A DNA stretch of 14,132 nucleotides from UBA2093 sp049454855 (GTDB taxonomy: Bacteria; Actinomycetota; Acidimicrobiia; Acidimicrobiales; Ilumatobacteraceae), in the NCBI GenBank assembly GCA_049454855.1, contig JBMUAQ010000049.1, forward strand, positions 1-14,132, written 5' to 3'. The notes under the pieces are model-generated. The model did no database searches, was not told the DNA's origin, and saw only the letters and a program-made list of their open reading frames with translations. Below, piece after piece: positions 7,476-14,132 of this stretch. Each line of letters starts with the position of its first letter. The first letter of the stretch is position 1. Both the position numbers and the translations under genes were made by a program.

Positions 7476-9965
7476 GGCGTTCGGGTCGACGGGCCAGTCA
7501 TGCTTCGGGTACCGACCAGCCATGTCCTTGCGTACCTCTGCCCAGCTGCCGGCCCAGAAACCGGGCAGGTCGGATGTCACCTGGATCGGTCGGTCGGCCG
7601 GCGACAGCAGCTGCACCTTCAGCGGAACCCTGCCGTCGAGCACCGCGGGGTGCACCACCGTGCCGAACATGTGCTGCACGCGCACCGCAACTGCCGGTTG
7701 GTCGGGGTTCGAGTAGTCGACCGTCACCGCACGCCCGCGCGGGGGACTGAACTCCGCGGGTGCGAGGCGGGCGAGTTCCTCTGAGCGGTCCCACCCGAGT
7801 GCGGACTGCATCACCATCGGCAGGTCGACACGTTCGAGGTCGGCGCGGCACGTCGCACCGGGCAGCCACGGGAGGAGCCATTCGTCCAGGGTGGCGAGCA
7901 TCGCCCTGCGGGAGAGATCGGGCCAGTCGTCTCCGAGGTGATGCCGCAGGAATGCCACGCGTGCGCGGAGCAGGTCGGCGGCATCGCTGCCGCCGAGCAC
8001 GGCGAGTGACGTGTCTCGCACCCGCGCGAGCAGGGCGGCGGTCGTGTCGGGTCCGGCCGGTGCAGGGAGGTCGCGTTCATCGATGCGCAACGAGCCCACC
8101 GTCCGCACCCGGCGCAGCACGAGGTCATCGCGCGTGCGGTCCCACAGCAGGTTCTCCTCGGTGGTCAGGTCGTCGCCGAGGACTCCGGCGATGCGCTCGG
8201 GGTCGACGCCCGCACCGCGGCGGAGGCGGGCGGTGCCCCGTCCGCCGTCGATGTCGGCCGCCACCACGAACCTCTCCCGGGCCAGTGGGTCGCGGGACGG
8301 GCACGCGGCGCCACCGCCGCCGCGCATCAGGAACTGGCCGGCGGTGGTGCGTGCCATGGCGAGACGGTCCGGGTACGCCGCGAGGAGCACCGGGCCGGTG
8401 ATGGAGTCGACGTCGTCAGCGTCGACATCCACGTTGCTGCGTATGCCTGCACGACGGGCGATGTCGCGCGCGGCGTCGAGTACGCGGCGCGTCGCGCCAC
8501 GGTCGGCCGCGTCGTGGGAGTCGAGGCCGAGCACGATGCGCACGCGCAGGCCGATGTCGGAGGGCAGGTCGTCGGGCCGTCCGCGCATGATGTCGCGTTC
8601 CTCCAGCAGCGCACCGAGCACGCACGCGATCCAGCCGTGGGGCTGTGAGCCTGAGTTGCGCGCCACCATCGTGCCGAGGCGGGGGTGCAGGGGAAGCCGC
8701 AGCACGTCGCGGCCCAGTTCGGTCGGGCGGCCGGCATCATCGAGGAGGTGCAGCATCGCGAGTGCGTCGTGAGCGGTCACAAGCGCGCGCTGCGGGAGAG
8801 GGTCGGGGAGTCTCAGGTCGGTGTGCGGCGTGCCCCATGCAGCGATCTCGAGTGCGGGTCCGCACAGGTCGACCTGTGTGATCTCGGCGGGCAGATGGGG
8901 GAGTCTCGTGCCGTCCTCCATGCGGCTCCACAGCCGGTACGCGACACCCGGCTCCGTGCGACCGGCGCGGCCCGACCGCTGGTCGGCCGACGCACGTGAC
9001 GAGGTGACGGTGACGATCTCCGTGAGTCCGGTACGCGGGTCGAGTCGCGGCACGCGTGCGAGCCCCGCGTCCACCACGATGCGGACACCGTCGACGGTGA
9101 GCGATGACTCCGCGATGTCGGTGCTGAGCACCACGCGTCGCGCGCCGGCCGGCGACGGTGCGAGGGCGGCGTCCTGTTCGTCGAACGGCAGCGCGCCGGC
9201 CAGCCTGTGCACGCGGACATCCGCCGGCACGCGTGCCCGCAACACCTCTGCGCAGCGGTTGATCTCCCCGATGCCGGGCAGGAAGACGAGCACGTCGCCC
9301 TCGTCGTCGCGCAGTGCGGCGGTCACGGTGGCAGCCACCGAGTTCTCGAGCCTCTCGTCGCGGCCGCGCGGCACGAAGCGCACGTCCACGGGATGCATGC
9401 GCCCGTCGGAGGTGATGACGGGCACCGGGCCGGCGTCGCCGAGTACCGACACGAACGTGGACACCTGGGGTGTCGCCGACATGGTGAGGATCCGCACGTC
9501 GGACGACAGCGTGCGCCGTGCGTCCAGGAGGAAGGCGAGGCCGAGGTCGGTGGGCACGTTGCGTTCGTGCACCTCATCGAAGATCACGAGCGCCGTGCCC
9601 TCGAGGGCGGGGTCGTTCTGCAGCCTGCGGGTGAGCACCCCCTCGGTCAGCACCTCGATGCGCGTGCGGGGGCCGATCCTGCGCTCGTCGCGGGTCTGGT
9701 ACCCCACGGTGTCGCCGACGTCCTCGCCGAGCAGCGCGGCCATGCGCCGTGCCGCGGCCCGTGCGGCGAGCCGACGGGGCTCGAGCATCACGATGCGCCG
9801 GCCACCGACCCACGGCTCGTCGATCAATCGCAGCGGGACGAGGGTGGTCTTGCCGGCACCCGGCGGCGCCACGAGCACCGCGTCGTGCGAGGTGCGCAGT
9901 GCGGAACGGAGTTCGTCGACGACGTCCTCGACGGGCAGGCCCGTGCGACCGGGCCGGTCAGACAA
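7473..9965 (-). CDS. hrpB: ATP-dependent DEAH-box helicase HrpB
   Basis: From the TTG at 9965 this is 830 residues, close to the usual HrpB length. Helicase motifs are Walker A APPGAGKTT at 33-41, DEVH at 130-133, SAT at 163-165 and motif VI QRSGRAGR at 329-336. The C-terminal HrpB-specific domain is clear: LARLAPAEF, the region after VPLKVQLLSP, then QVTSDLPGFWAGSWAEVRKDM and a final GRYPKHDWPVDP-type ending. HrpB is a bacterial DExH helicase of uncertain physiological role, cytoplasmic and presumed to act on RNA. No ATG or GTG precedes the conserved start. The TTG gives MSDRPGRTGLPVEDVV and overlaps the upstream stop by 8 bases, implying coupled translation. A longer frame to 10229 runs through the upstream gene and is unlikely to be used. 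Confidence 0.93.
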   Translation of the reverse strand: MSDRPGRTGLPVEDVVDELRSALRTSHDAVLVAPPGAGKTTLVPLRLIDEPWVGGRRIVMLEPRRLAARAAARRMAALLGEDVGDTVGYQTRDERRIGPRTRIEVLTEGVLTRRLQNDPALEGTALVIFDEVHERNVPTDLGLAFLLDARRTLSSDVRILTMSATPQVSTFVSVLGDAGPVPVITSDGRMHPVDVRFVPRGRDERLENSVAATVTAALRDDEGDVLVFLPGIGEINRCAEVLRARVPADVRVHRLAGALPFDEQDAALAPSPAGARRVVLSTDIAESSLTVDGVRIVVDAGLARVPRLDPRTGLTEIVTVTSSRASADQRSGRAGRTEPGVAYRLWSRMEDGTRLPHLPAEITQVDLCGPALEIAAWGTPHTDLRLPDPLPQRALVTAHDALAMLHLLDDAGRPTELGRDVLRLPLHPRLGTMVARNSGSQPHGWIACVLGALLEERDIMRGRPDDLPSDIGLRVRIVLGLDSHDAADRGATRRVLDAARDIARRAGIRSNVDVDADDVDSITGPVLLAAYPDRLAMARTTAGQFLMRGGGGAACPSRDPLARERFVVAADIDGGRGTARLRRGAGVDPERIAGVLGDDLTTEENLLWDRTRDDLVLRRVRTVGSLRIDERDLPAPAGPDTTAALLARVRDTSLAVLGGSDAADLLRARVAFLRHHLGDDWPDLSRRAMLATLDEWLLPWLPGATCRADLERVDLPMVMQSALGWDRSEELARLAPAEFSPPRGRAVTVDYSNPDQPAVAVRVQHMFGTVVHPAVLDGRVPLKVQLLSPADRPIQVTSDLPGFWAGSWAEVRKDMAGRYPKHDWPVDPNA

Positions 9966-10458
9966 GTGCGGGAGTGCCGCGGAACGCGCCGGGGTCACCC
10001 GGGGCGGGTAGCGACGGCTTCGACCAGCTCGTGAGGTCGGCCACCTTCGCCGCGACGTGCTTCCAGTCGGTGGCGTTCCACCCCTGCGCGGCGGCGGGGA
10101 TGGTGCCGTTCGACTGCACGAGCACGAACGCCGGCAGCTCGGTGAGGCCGAGCGCCCTGATCGCGGCGCGGCCGGGGTCGCAGTACACGAGGAACTCGTC
10201 GGCAAGCGGCCCGAGGAAGGTGCGGGCATCGTCCGCGCCGCACGCGATGATGAAGTTCACGCGCACGGCCGCGCCGCTGAACTGGCGCATGATGCGTGCC
10301 GCGACCGGCAGGATCCAGCTGCTCTCGTTGGTGTAGGGGTCGAGCACGAAGCTGGCGAGGTGGAAGGTGGTGAGCCACTCGCGGAGCGGCCGGGCACCGC
10401 CGGAGAGGGGCGAGAGGGTCACGTCCAGGTCGGGGTTGGGGAGTTCCGTGGCTGCCAC
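9958..10458 (-). CDS. Thioredoxin-fold protein lacking the CxxC motif
   Basis: This 166-residue protein starts at the GTG at 10458, 7 bases after TAGCGT. The middle looks like a thioredoxin fold: strand SFVLDP at 36-41, a helix, strand VRVNFIIACG at 65-74, and LTELPAFVLVQSNG at 105-118, where P109 is in the cis-proline position. Where thioredoxins have CxxC there is TNESSW (43-48), so it should not do dithiol-disulfide exchange. The only cysteines, C73 and C93, are isolated. It has no signal peptide or membrane segment, so it is probably cytoplasmic. The 3' end overlaps the hrpB start by 8 bases, indicating a two-gene operon. An earlier in-frame ATG at 10491 would add 11 residues with RRPRSSS, but the GTG fits the leaderless pattern better. 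Function is unknown. Confidence 0.75.
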   Translation of the reverse strand: MAATELPNPDLDVTLSPLSGGARPLREWLTTFHLASFVLDPYTNESSWILPVAARIMRQFSGAAVRVNFIIACGADDARTFLGPLADEFLVYCDPGRAAIRALGLTELPAFVLVQSNGTIPAAAQGWNATDWKHVAAKVADLTSWSKPSLPAPGDPGAFRGTPALV

Positions 10459-10465
10459 GGGAACC

Positions 10466-10471
10466 ACGCTA
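10466..10471 (-). promoter_or_regulatory. Putative -10 element (TAGCGT), minus-strand side of divergent region
   Basis: TAGCGT on the minus strand stands 7 bases before the GTG at 10458, matching the leaderless pattern. It would drive the thioredoxin-fold protein and hrpB. No convincing -35 is visible. The opposing element lies only 33 bases away. Confidence 0.55.
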
Positions 10472-10504
10472 CTTGAACGGGGCCGACGCACCGATGCCCG
10501 TCAG

Positions 10505-10510
10505 TAGCGT
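10505..10510 (+). promoter_or_regulatory. Putative -10 element (TAGCGT), plus-strand side of divergent region
   Basis: TAGCGT lies 7 bases before the GTG at 10518 with no Shine-Dalgarno sequence between. It supports GTG 10518 as a leaderless start over the in-frame ATG at 10473, which would lie upstream of this element. The -35 regions of this and the opposite promoter would fall on nearly the same bases. Confidence 0.55.
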
Positions 10511-10517
10511 GTCGGCC

Positions 10518-11324
10518 GTGAACCCTTTCGAGTTCCTGCGGTACGTCGCCCGTACGCACGGCGCAGACCCCGTGGAACTCGCCCTCGGGGCGGCCGATGC
10601 CCTGTCGGCCGTGACGCATGACCCCGGGGCGCTCATGGTCTCGGCACGCCGTCTGCTTGAGCACCAGCCGACCAACGCACCGCTGTGGAACGTGAGCGCA
10701 CGCGCCGTGACCGCGCTCGATGCGCGTGCAGAACTGCGCCGGTGGATCCACGAACTGCGCGAGGACCCGACCGCACTCCATCTTGCCGATGCGCTGCCCG
10801 ACGGTGCCGTGGTGTGCACCATCGGCTGGAGCGGCCACATCGTCGACGCACTGCAGCGTCGCGGTGACGTGCGCGCACTCGTCGTCGACTCCCTCGGTGA
10901 CGGCCAGGACACGCTGCGCCACCTCTCGCGCAACGACTGCGACTGCGAGCTCGTCGCCCCGGAGGGTCTCGCATCCGCGGTGGAGGCTGCCGACGTCACG
11001 GTTGTTCACGCGGCAGCAGTCGGTGACACCGACGTGCTGGCCTGCGGGGGCACTCTTGCTCTCGCCTCGGTGGCATGGTGCACGGGCCGGCCCGTGTGGA
11101 TGGTGGCATCCGCCGCGACCCGCCTGCCCGCGTCACTTTTCGGGCCCATGGTGGAGGACGTGCGCGGACGGCCCGACCCCTGGGCATCGGGTTTCGATCT
11201 CGTGCCGCACGGTCTCGTGGGGGCGGTGTTCTCTCCCGACGGCGGCCCGCTCGATGCCGGTGCACTTGCCGCGCAGGAACCCTGCCCCCCGGCAACCGAA
11301 CTGCTCCGACGGAGCGTGGTCTAG
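10518..11324 (+). CDS. eIF2B-alpha/MtnA-like Rossmann protein, function unknown
   Basis: This 268-residue protein resembles the eIF2B alpha/beta/delta and methylthioribose-1-phosphate isomerase fold. The N-terminal 95 residues are helical. Then come alternating strand-helix units: AVVCTIGWSGHIV at 97-109, ALVVDSL at 120-126, CELVAP at 143-148, VTVVHAAAVGDTDVL at 160-174 with the family's GGTLALA at 177-183, and RPVWMVA at 191-197. In MtnA the strand before GT carries a catalytic aspartate (VGADRI); here the matching stretch reads VHAAAV, so that residue seems absent and isomerase activity is unlikely. It may instead bind a phosphorylated sugar or nucleotide as a regulator, which is inference. 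It starts at GTG 10518 after TAGCGT, divergent from the thioredoxin-fold gene. The stop overlaps a possible promoter for the next gene. Confidence 0.7.
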   Translation: MNPFEFLRYVARTHGADPVELALGAADALSAVTHDPGALMVSARRLLEHQPTNAPLWNVSARAVTALDARAELRRWIHELREDPTALHLADALPDGAVVCTIGWSGHIVDALQRRGDVRALVVDSLGDGQDTLRHLSRNDCDCELVAPEGLASAVEAADVTVVHAAAVGDTDVLACGGTLALASVAWCTGRPVWMVASAATRLPASLFGPMVEDVRGRPDPWASGFDLVPHGLVGAVFSPDGGPLDAGALAAQEPCPPATELLRRSVV

Positions 11325-11327
11325 GTT
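11322..11327 (+). promoter_or_regulatory. Possible -10 element (TAGGTT) for the dienelactone hydrolase gene
   Basis: TAGGTT fits TANNNT and begins with the TAG stop of the eIF2B-like gene. Transcription would start near 11335, giving a leader of about 37 bases with a ribosome binding site. The match alone is weak evidence; read-through from upstream is equally possible. Confidence 0.3.
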
Positions 11328-11359
11328 CGTGTTGTCCGGTGCGACTGCGCCGGTGGAAC

Positions 11360-11365
11360 AGGGAG
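11360..11365 (+). promoter_or_regulatory. Ribosome binding site for the dienelactone hydrolase gene
   Basis: AGGGAG ends 6 bases before the ATG at 11372 and decides for that ATG over the in-frame ATG at 11381. Confidence 0.6.
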
Positions 11366-11371
11366 TGCGCG

Positions 11372-12040
11372 ATGGGCGAGATGGTGGAGTTCAGGTCGAA
11401 CGGCGGGACGTGCGGCGGGTACCTCGCCGACGGCAAGGGGCCGGGCGTCATCGTGATCCAGGAGTGGTGGGGGCTGGTCGACCACATCAAGGACATCGCG
11501 GACCGGTTCGCGGCCGAGGGGTTCACCGCGCTCGCCCCCGACATGTACCACGGTGAGCAGACAACCGAGCCCGACCAGGCGGGCAAGTTGCTGATGAGCA
11601 TGAACCTCGCAACCGCCGGCAAGGACCTGAGCGGTGCGGTCGACTACCTCGTCGCTCGCACGGGCCGCCCGAAGGTGGGCGTGACCGGCTTCTGCATGGG
11701 CGGCGGACTGTCCCTGATGGTTGCATGCCAGCGCCCGGATGCGGTCGCCGCGTGTGCGCCGTTCTACGGCGGCATGCGGCCCGACACACCGGTGGACTGG
11801 GACGCGATTGCGGCGGTGGTGGAGGGTCACTACGCCGAGAACGACAGGGGCACCGCATCGCCGGAGGCCGCGAAGGGGCTCGAGGCGGAGCTGCGCGCGA
11901 AGGGCAAGACCGCAACCTTCCACGTGTACCCCGGCACGCAGCACGCATTCTTCAATGACACGCGCCCCGAGGTGTACGACGCAACGGTGTCGAAGACTGC
12001 CTGGGACCGTACGCTCGCGCTCTTCCGCGCGAACCTCTGA
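11372..12040 (+). CDS. Dienelactone hydrolase family protein
   Basis: This 222-residue alpha/beta hydrolase belongs to the dienelactone hydrolase family. It shows the expected active-site set: E31 in VIQEWWGL, nucleophile C108 in GFCMGGG, D158 in YAENDRG, and H191 in TQHAFFND. C108 with the neighbouring glutamate is the classic arrangement that keeps the cysteine neutral until substrate binds. The length fits the single-domain cytoplasmic form, with no signal peptide. True dienelactone hydrolases open the lactone in chlorocatechol breakdown, but most members with this generic pattern act on unknown esters or lactones, and no catechol-pathway genes are near. It follows the eIF2B-like gene by 47 bases and is convergent with the lyase pair, 10 bases away. 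A Shine-Dalgarno sequence supports the ATG at 11372. Confidence 0.9.
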   Translation: MGEMVEFRSNGGTCGGYLADGKGPGVIVIQEWWGLVDHIKDIADRFAAEGFTALAPDMYHGEQTTEPDQAGKLLMSMNLATAGKDLSGAVDYLVARTGRPKVGVTGFCMGGGLSLMVACQRPDAVAACAPFYGGMRPDTPVDWDAIAAVVEGHYAENDRGTASPEAAKGLEAELRAKGKTATFHVYPGTQHAFFNDTRPEVYDATVSKTAWDRTLALFRANL

Positions 12041-12046
12041 ACGGAC

Positions 12047-12060
12047 CGGCTCAGGAGCCG
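12047..12060. terminator. Possible small hairpin at the convergent gene ends
   Basis: CGGCTC and GAGCCG pair around the stop codon of the CitE-like gene, with an effective loop of 2-4 bases. There is no T-run. With only 10 bases between the two converging stops, it is the only candidate terminator, but it is weak. Confidence 0.25.
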
Positions 12061-12920
12061 AGGGCGGCGATGGCCTCGGCGATCGCGATGGCGCGACGCG
12101 CGTTCTCGACGTGCAGGTTCTCGATCATGCGGCCATCGAGCTGCACCACGCCCTTGCCCGCGGCGAGTGCCTCGTCGAACGCGGCGATCACACGGTGCGC
12201 ATGCTCGACCTCGGCCTCGCTCGGCGCCCACACATCGTTCGCCACCGCGACCTGGTCGGGGTGGATCAGGGTCTTGCCGTCGAAGCCCATCTGCATCCCC
12301 TGTTCGCACTCCGCGCGGAACCCCTCGGCGTTCTTGATGTCGTTGTAGACGCCGTCCAGCACCGGCTTGCCCGCCTCGCGCGCCGCGAGCAGTGCTGCGG
12401 CCAGGTGCGGCACCAGAGGTGCACGACCCGGCACCTGTGCGGCCCGCAGTTCCTTGGCGAGGTCGTTCGTGCCCATCACCAGCACCGCCACCCGTGGGTG
12501 CGAGCAGATCGCCCGGGCATCGAGGATGGCGGTGGGGGTCTCGATCATCGCCCAGATCGTCATCGTCTTCGGTGCGCCCGCGGCGTCGAGCACCGCCGAC
12601 ACCTCGTCGAGCTGCGACACCCCCGACACCTTGGGGATCACCACGGCAGACACCGACGCCTTCGCGGCTGCCGCCACGTCGTCGCGCCCCCAGGGTGTGT
12701 CGAGTGCGTTGCACCGGATGGTGAGCTCGCGCCTGCCGTACTCGCCGCTGCCCGCCGCGGCGACGGCCTGGCCGCGGGCGAGATCCTTCGCATCGGGCGA
12801 CACCGCATCCTCGAGGTCGAAGATGATCGCGTCGCTCGGGATCCCCTTGGCCTTCTCGAGCGCACGCTCGTTGGCGGCGGGCATGTAGAGGACGGAACGT
12901 CGGGGTCGCATCTCGGTCAT
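12051..12920 (-). CDS. CitE-like CoA-ester lyase or malyl-CoA thioesterase (HpcH/HpaI fold)
   Basis: This 289-residue TIM-barrel protein belongs to the HpcH/HpaI-CitE superfamily. Landmarks are RSVLYMPAANERALEKA at 8-24, FDLEDAV at 34-40, R69 in TIRCNALDTPWG, PKVSG at 96-100, E127 in AMIETPTAI and D153 in GTNDLAKEL (likely Mg2+ ligands), then DGKTLIHPDQ at 214-223. Members cleave or hydrolyse malyl-, citramalyl- or citryl-CoA. Its size and its place beside a larger Mcl recall the Mcl1/Mcl2 division of labour, where the smaller protein is a malyl-CoA thioesterase; citramalyl-CoA lyase is the main alternative. Sequence alone does not decide. The ATG at 12920 has GAGGAG 6 bases before it, overlapping the upstream stop, so the gene is co-translated with mcl. 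The frame extends to 12947, but the longer start lies inside mcl. Confidence 0.85.
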   Translation of the reverse strand: MTEMRPRRSVLYMPAANERALEKAKGIPSDAIIFDLEDAVSPDAKDLARGQAVAAAGSGEYGRRELTIRCNALDTPWGRDDVAAAAKASVSAVVIPKVSGVSQLDEVSAVLDAAGAPKTMTIWAMIETPTAILDARAICSHPRVAVLVMGTNDLAKELRAAQVPGRAPLVPHLAAALLAAREAGKPVLDGVYNDIKNAEGFRAECEQGMQMGFDGKTLIHPDQVAVANDVWAPSEAEVEHAHRVIAAFDEALAAGKGVVQLDGRMIENLHVENARRAIAIAEAIAALGS

Positions 12921-12926
12921 GTCTGT

Positions 12927-12932
12927 CTCCTC
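12927..12932 (-). promoter_or_regulatory. Ribosome binding site of the CitE-like gene, overlapping the mcl stop
   Basis: GAGGAG on the minus strand overlaps the TGA of mcl (12933-12931) and ends 6 bases before the ATG at 12920. This is the usual arrangement for translational coupling. Confidence 0.7.
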
Positions 12933-13980
12933 AGAAGCCGTAGGCACGGGCGAGCTCGGGGTCGCGCGCGGCGAGCTGACGGGCGAGCTCCACGACCACC
13001 TTGCACTGCTTGACGCTCGCGTCGTCCTCCATCTTGCCGTCGAGCATGATGGCGCCGGTGCCGTCGCCCATGGCGTCGATCACGCGCTGCGCCTGTGCCA
13101 CGTCCTGTGGCCTCGGCGAGAACACGCGCTTCGCGATGTCGATCTGCACGGGGTGGAGGCTCCACGCGCCGACGCACCCGAGAAGGTAGGCGTTGCGGAA
13201 CTGGTCCTCGCACGCGACGGTGTCCTTGATGTCGCCGAACGGGCCGTAGAAGGGGAGCACGCCGTGCATCACGCACGCGTCCACCATCCGCGCCATCGTG
13301 TAGTGCCACAGGTCCTGCTGGAAGGTGGCGCGCGGCCCCCCGTAGTTGTCGCCCTCCGGGTCGACGCGCACGACGTAGTCGGGGTGGCCGCCTCCGACGC
13401 GCGTCGTCTTCATGCGGCGGTTCGCCGCCAGGTCTGCCGGCCCGAGAGAGATGCCCTGCATGCGCGGCGACGCGCCGCAGATCTCCTCCACGTTCGCCAC
13501 GCCCCGCGCGGTCTCGAGGATGGCGTGCAGCAGGATCGGCCGCTTGAGCCCGGCGCGCGCCTCCAGCTGGGCGAGGAGACGGTCCACGTAGTGGATGTCC
13601 TCAGGTCCCTCGACCTTCGGGATCATGATCACGTCAAACTTGCTGCCCGCCTTCGTGACGATCTCGATCATGTCGTCGAGGAACCACGGAGAGTCGAGGC
13701 TGTTCACCCGCGTCCACAGCTGTGTGGTGCCGAAGTCGAGCTCGTTCGCGACCCGCACGAGGCCCGCACGCGCGGCCTCCTTGTCGGCCATGGGGATGGC
13801 GTCCTCGAGGTTGCCGAGGATGATGTCGACCGTGGGGATCGTCTCGGGCAGTTTCGCGACCATCTTCTCGTTGTGGGGCGGGAAGAAGTGGATGACCCTG
13901 CTGGGCCGGAATGGGATCTCGCGCAGGGGCTCGGGGGCACCGGCGGCGAGCGGCTTGAAGAAGTCCTTGGCTGAACGCAC
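12931..13980 (-). CDS. mcl: Malyl-CoA / methylmalyl-CoA / citramalyl-CoA lyase
   Basis: This 349-residue protein is a large HpcH/HpaI-type CoA lyase. From memory it resembles the 348-residue trifunctional Mcl of Chloroflexus along its length: FFKPLAAGAPEPLRE at 7-21, HFFPPHNEK at 31-39, GNLEDAIPM at 56-64, WTRVNSLDSPW at 89-99, IMIPKVEGP at 118-126, AILETARG at 153-160 (E156) and SLGPADLAA at 178-186 (D183), both likely Mg2+ ligands. RMKTTRVGGGHP (189-200) and PFGDIKD (247-253) follow. In the 3-hydroxypropionate bi-cycle that enzyme cleaves malyl-CoA and citramalyl-CoA and condenses glyoxylate with propionyl-CoA. Elsewhere relatives serve the ethylmalonyl-CoA route. Which direction operates here is unknown. 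The start is a GTG 6 bases after TACTGT, with no Shine-Dalgarno sequence. The CitE-like gene follows in the same operon. Confidence 0.9.
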   Translation of the reverse strand: MRSAKDFFKPLAAGAPEPLREIPFRPSRVIHFFPPHNEKMVAKLPETIPTVDIILGNLEDAIPMADKEAARAGLVRVANELDFGTTQLWTRVNSLDSPWFLDDMIEIVTKAGSKFDVIMIPKVEGPEDIHYVDRLLAQLEARAGLKRPILLHAILETARGVANVEEICGASPRMQGISLGPADLAANRRMKTTRVGGGHPDYVVRVDPEGDNYGGPRATFQQDLWHYTMARMVDACVMHGVLPFYGPFGDIKDTVACEDQFRNAYLLGCVGAWSLHPVQIDIAKRVFSPRPQDVAQAQRVIDAMGDGTGAIMLDGKMEDDASVKQCKVVVELARQLAARDPELARAYGF

Positions 13981-13986
13981 GTGGAA

Positions 13987-13992
13987 ACAGTA
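13987..13992 (-). promoter_or_regulatory. Putative -10 element (TACTGT) for leaderless mcl transcription
   Basis: On the minus strand TACTGT fits TANNNT and ends 6 bases before the GTG at 13980. No Shine-Dalgarno sequence is present, which fits leaderless translation of mcl. No clear -35 was found. Confidence 0.45.
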
Positions 13993-14023
13993 GGTCAGCG
14001 GACCGTCGGTGGCGAAGGGCGTG

Positions 14024-14060
14024 GCGGGCGCCGCCCGTCACACGGCCGGCGAACGCCCGC
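14024..14060 (-). terminator. Possible hairpin after the last partial gene
   Basis: GCGGGCG (14024-14030) and CGCCCGC (14054-14060) can pair across 23 bases, 5 bases past the stop of the partial gene. The loop is long and no T-run follows. In such GC-rich DNA this may be chance. Confidence 0.25.
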
Positions 14061-14065
14061 AGGGG

Positions 14066-14132
14066 TCACTTAGGGGCGGAGTCGCAGAGCCTGCGGGCGA
14101 TGACTTTGAGGCAGAGGGTCTCGTCGGCGCCG
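14066..14132 (-). CDS. 3' end of a gene, possibly an acyl-CoA dehydrogenase
   Basis: The last 21 codons and a TGA (stop at 14068-14066) are open on the minus strand and read GADETLCLKVIARRLCDSAPK. A G-x-DE followed by a helix with IAR is common at the C-terminus of acyl-CoA dehydrogenases, where it lies near the FAD adenine. That would suit the CoA-ester theme of the genes downstream. The fragment is too short for a firm call. The mcl start is 85 bases further on and has its own promoter-like hexamer, so the two need not be co-transcribed. Confidence 0.45.
   Translation of the reverse strand, partial: GADETLCLKVIARRLCDSAPK

Noticed and set aside
7473..10229. A 918-codon version of hrpB starting at 10229
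   Set aside because: The extra N-terminal part is low-complexity and overlaps the thioredoxin-fold gene in another frame. HrpB family length and motif positions fit a start at the TTG at 9965.
10473..10517. Earlier ATG for the eIF2B-like gene
   Set aside because: It lies upstream of the TAGCGT box, in the narrow divergent region, and adds 15 residues with no sign of structure.
11721..13974. Long plus-strand open frames of 430 and 351 codons across the lyase pair
   Set aside because: They are antisense shadows of two clearly recognised CoA lyases, with Arg/His/Gly-rich products lacking domain patterns.

Overview
The window is a dense, GC-rich stretch of bacterial chromosome. By eye it is about two-thirds G+C, gaps are very short, and GTG and TTG starts are common. 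An F420-type luciferase-like oxidoreductase, Thr/Val/Pro-rich secreted tails and many apparently leaderless genes suggest an actinobacterium. Acidimicrobiia is my best guess, but this is inferred from style and not from a marker gene. I see no phage, transposon, plasmid, CRISPR, tRNA or rRNA sequence. No gap between genes exceeds about 110 bases.

Layout, left part. On the plus strand come the 3' end of mscL (2-220), a lipoprotein with an SGNH-hydrolase fold (265-1197) and, 8 bases later, an ABC-F ATPase (1206-2822). Next is a two-gene redox unit: a luciferase-like F420-dependent oxidoreductase (2882-3790) and an Old Yellow Enzyme-family reductase (3793-4866), 2 bases apart. A strong hairpin (4881-4906) separates these from convergent minus-strand genes: a secreted acidic six-cysteine protein of unknown function (4935-5723), a class I fumarase (5825-7462), the helicase HrpB (7473-9965) and a thioredoxin-fold protein without a CxxC motif (9958-10458).

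Layout, right part. A 59-bp divergent region leads on the plus strand to an eIF2B-like protein (10518-11324) and a dienelactone hydrolase family protein (11372-12040). Convergent to these is a minus-strand pair of CoA-ester lyases: a CitE-like protein (12051-12920) downstream of a malyl-CoA/citramalyl-CoA lyase (12931-13980). The Mcl resembles, from memory, the trifunctional Chloroflexus enzyme. The window ends in the tail of another minus-strand gene, possibly an acyl-CoA dehydrogenase (14066-14132).

How the parts relate. Most genes are housekeeping or general metabolism. The clearest theme is carbon metabolism through C4/C5 CoA esters and C4 acids (Mcl, CitE-like, fumarase). The most distinctive non-coding signal is a repeated promoter pattern. 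Six genes have a TANNNT hexamer, four times exactly TAGCGT, placed 6-9 bases before the start codon, as expected for leaderless transcripts. In contrast, four genes inside operons or with a real leader show Shine-Dalgarno sequences. I found no convincing new multi-gene system; the best leads are the promoter pattern, the paired lyases and two proteins of unknown role.
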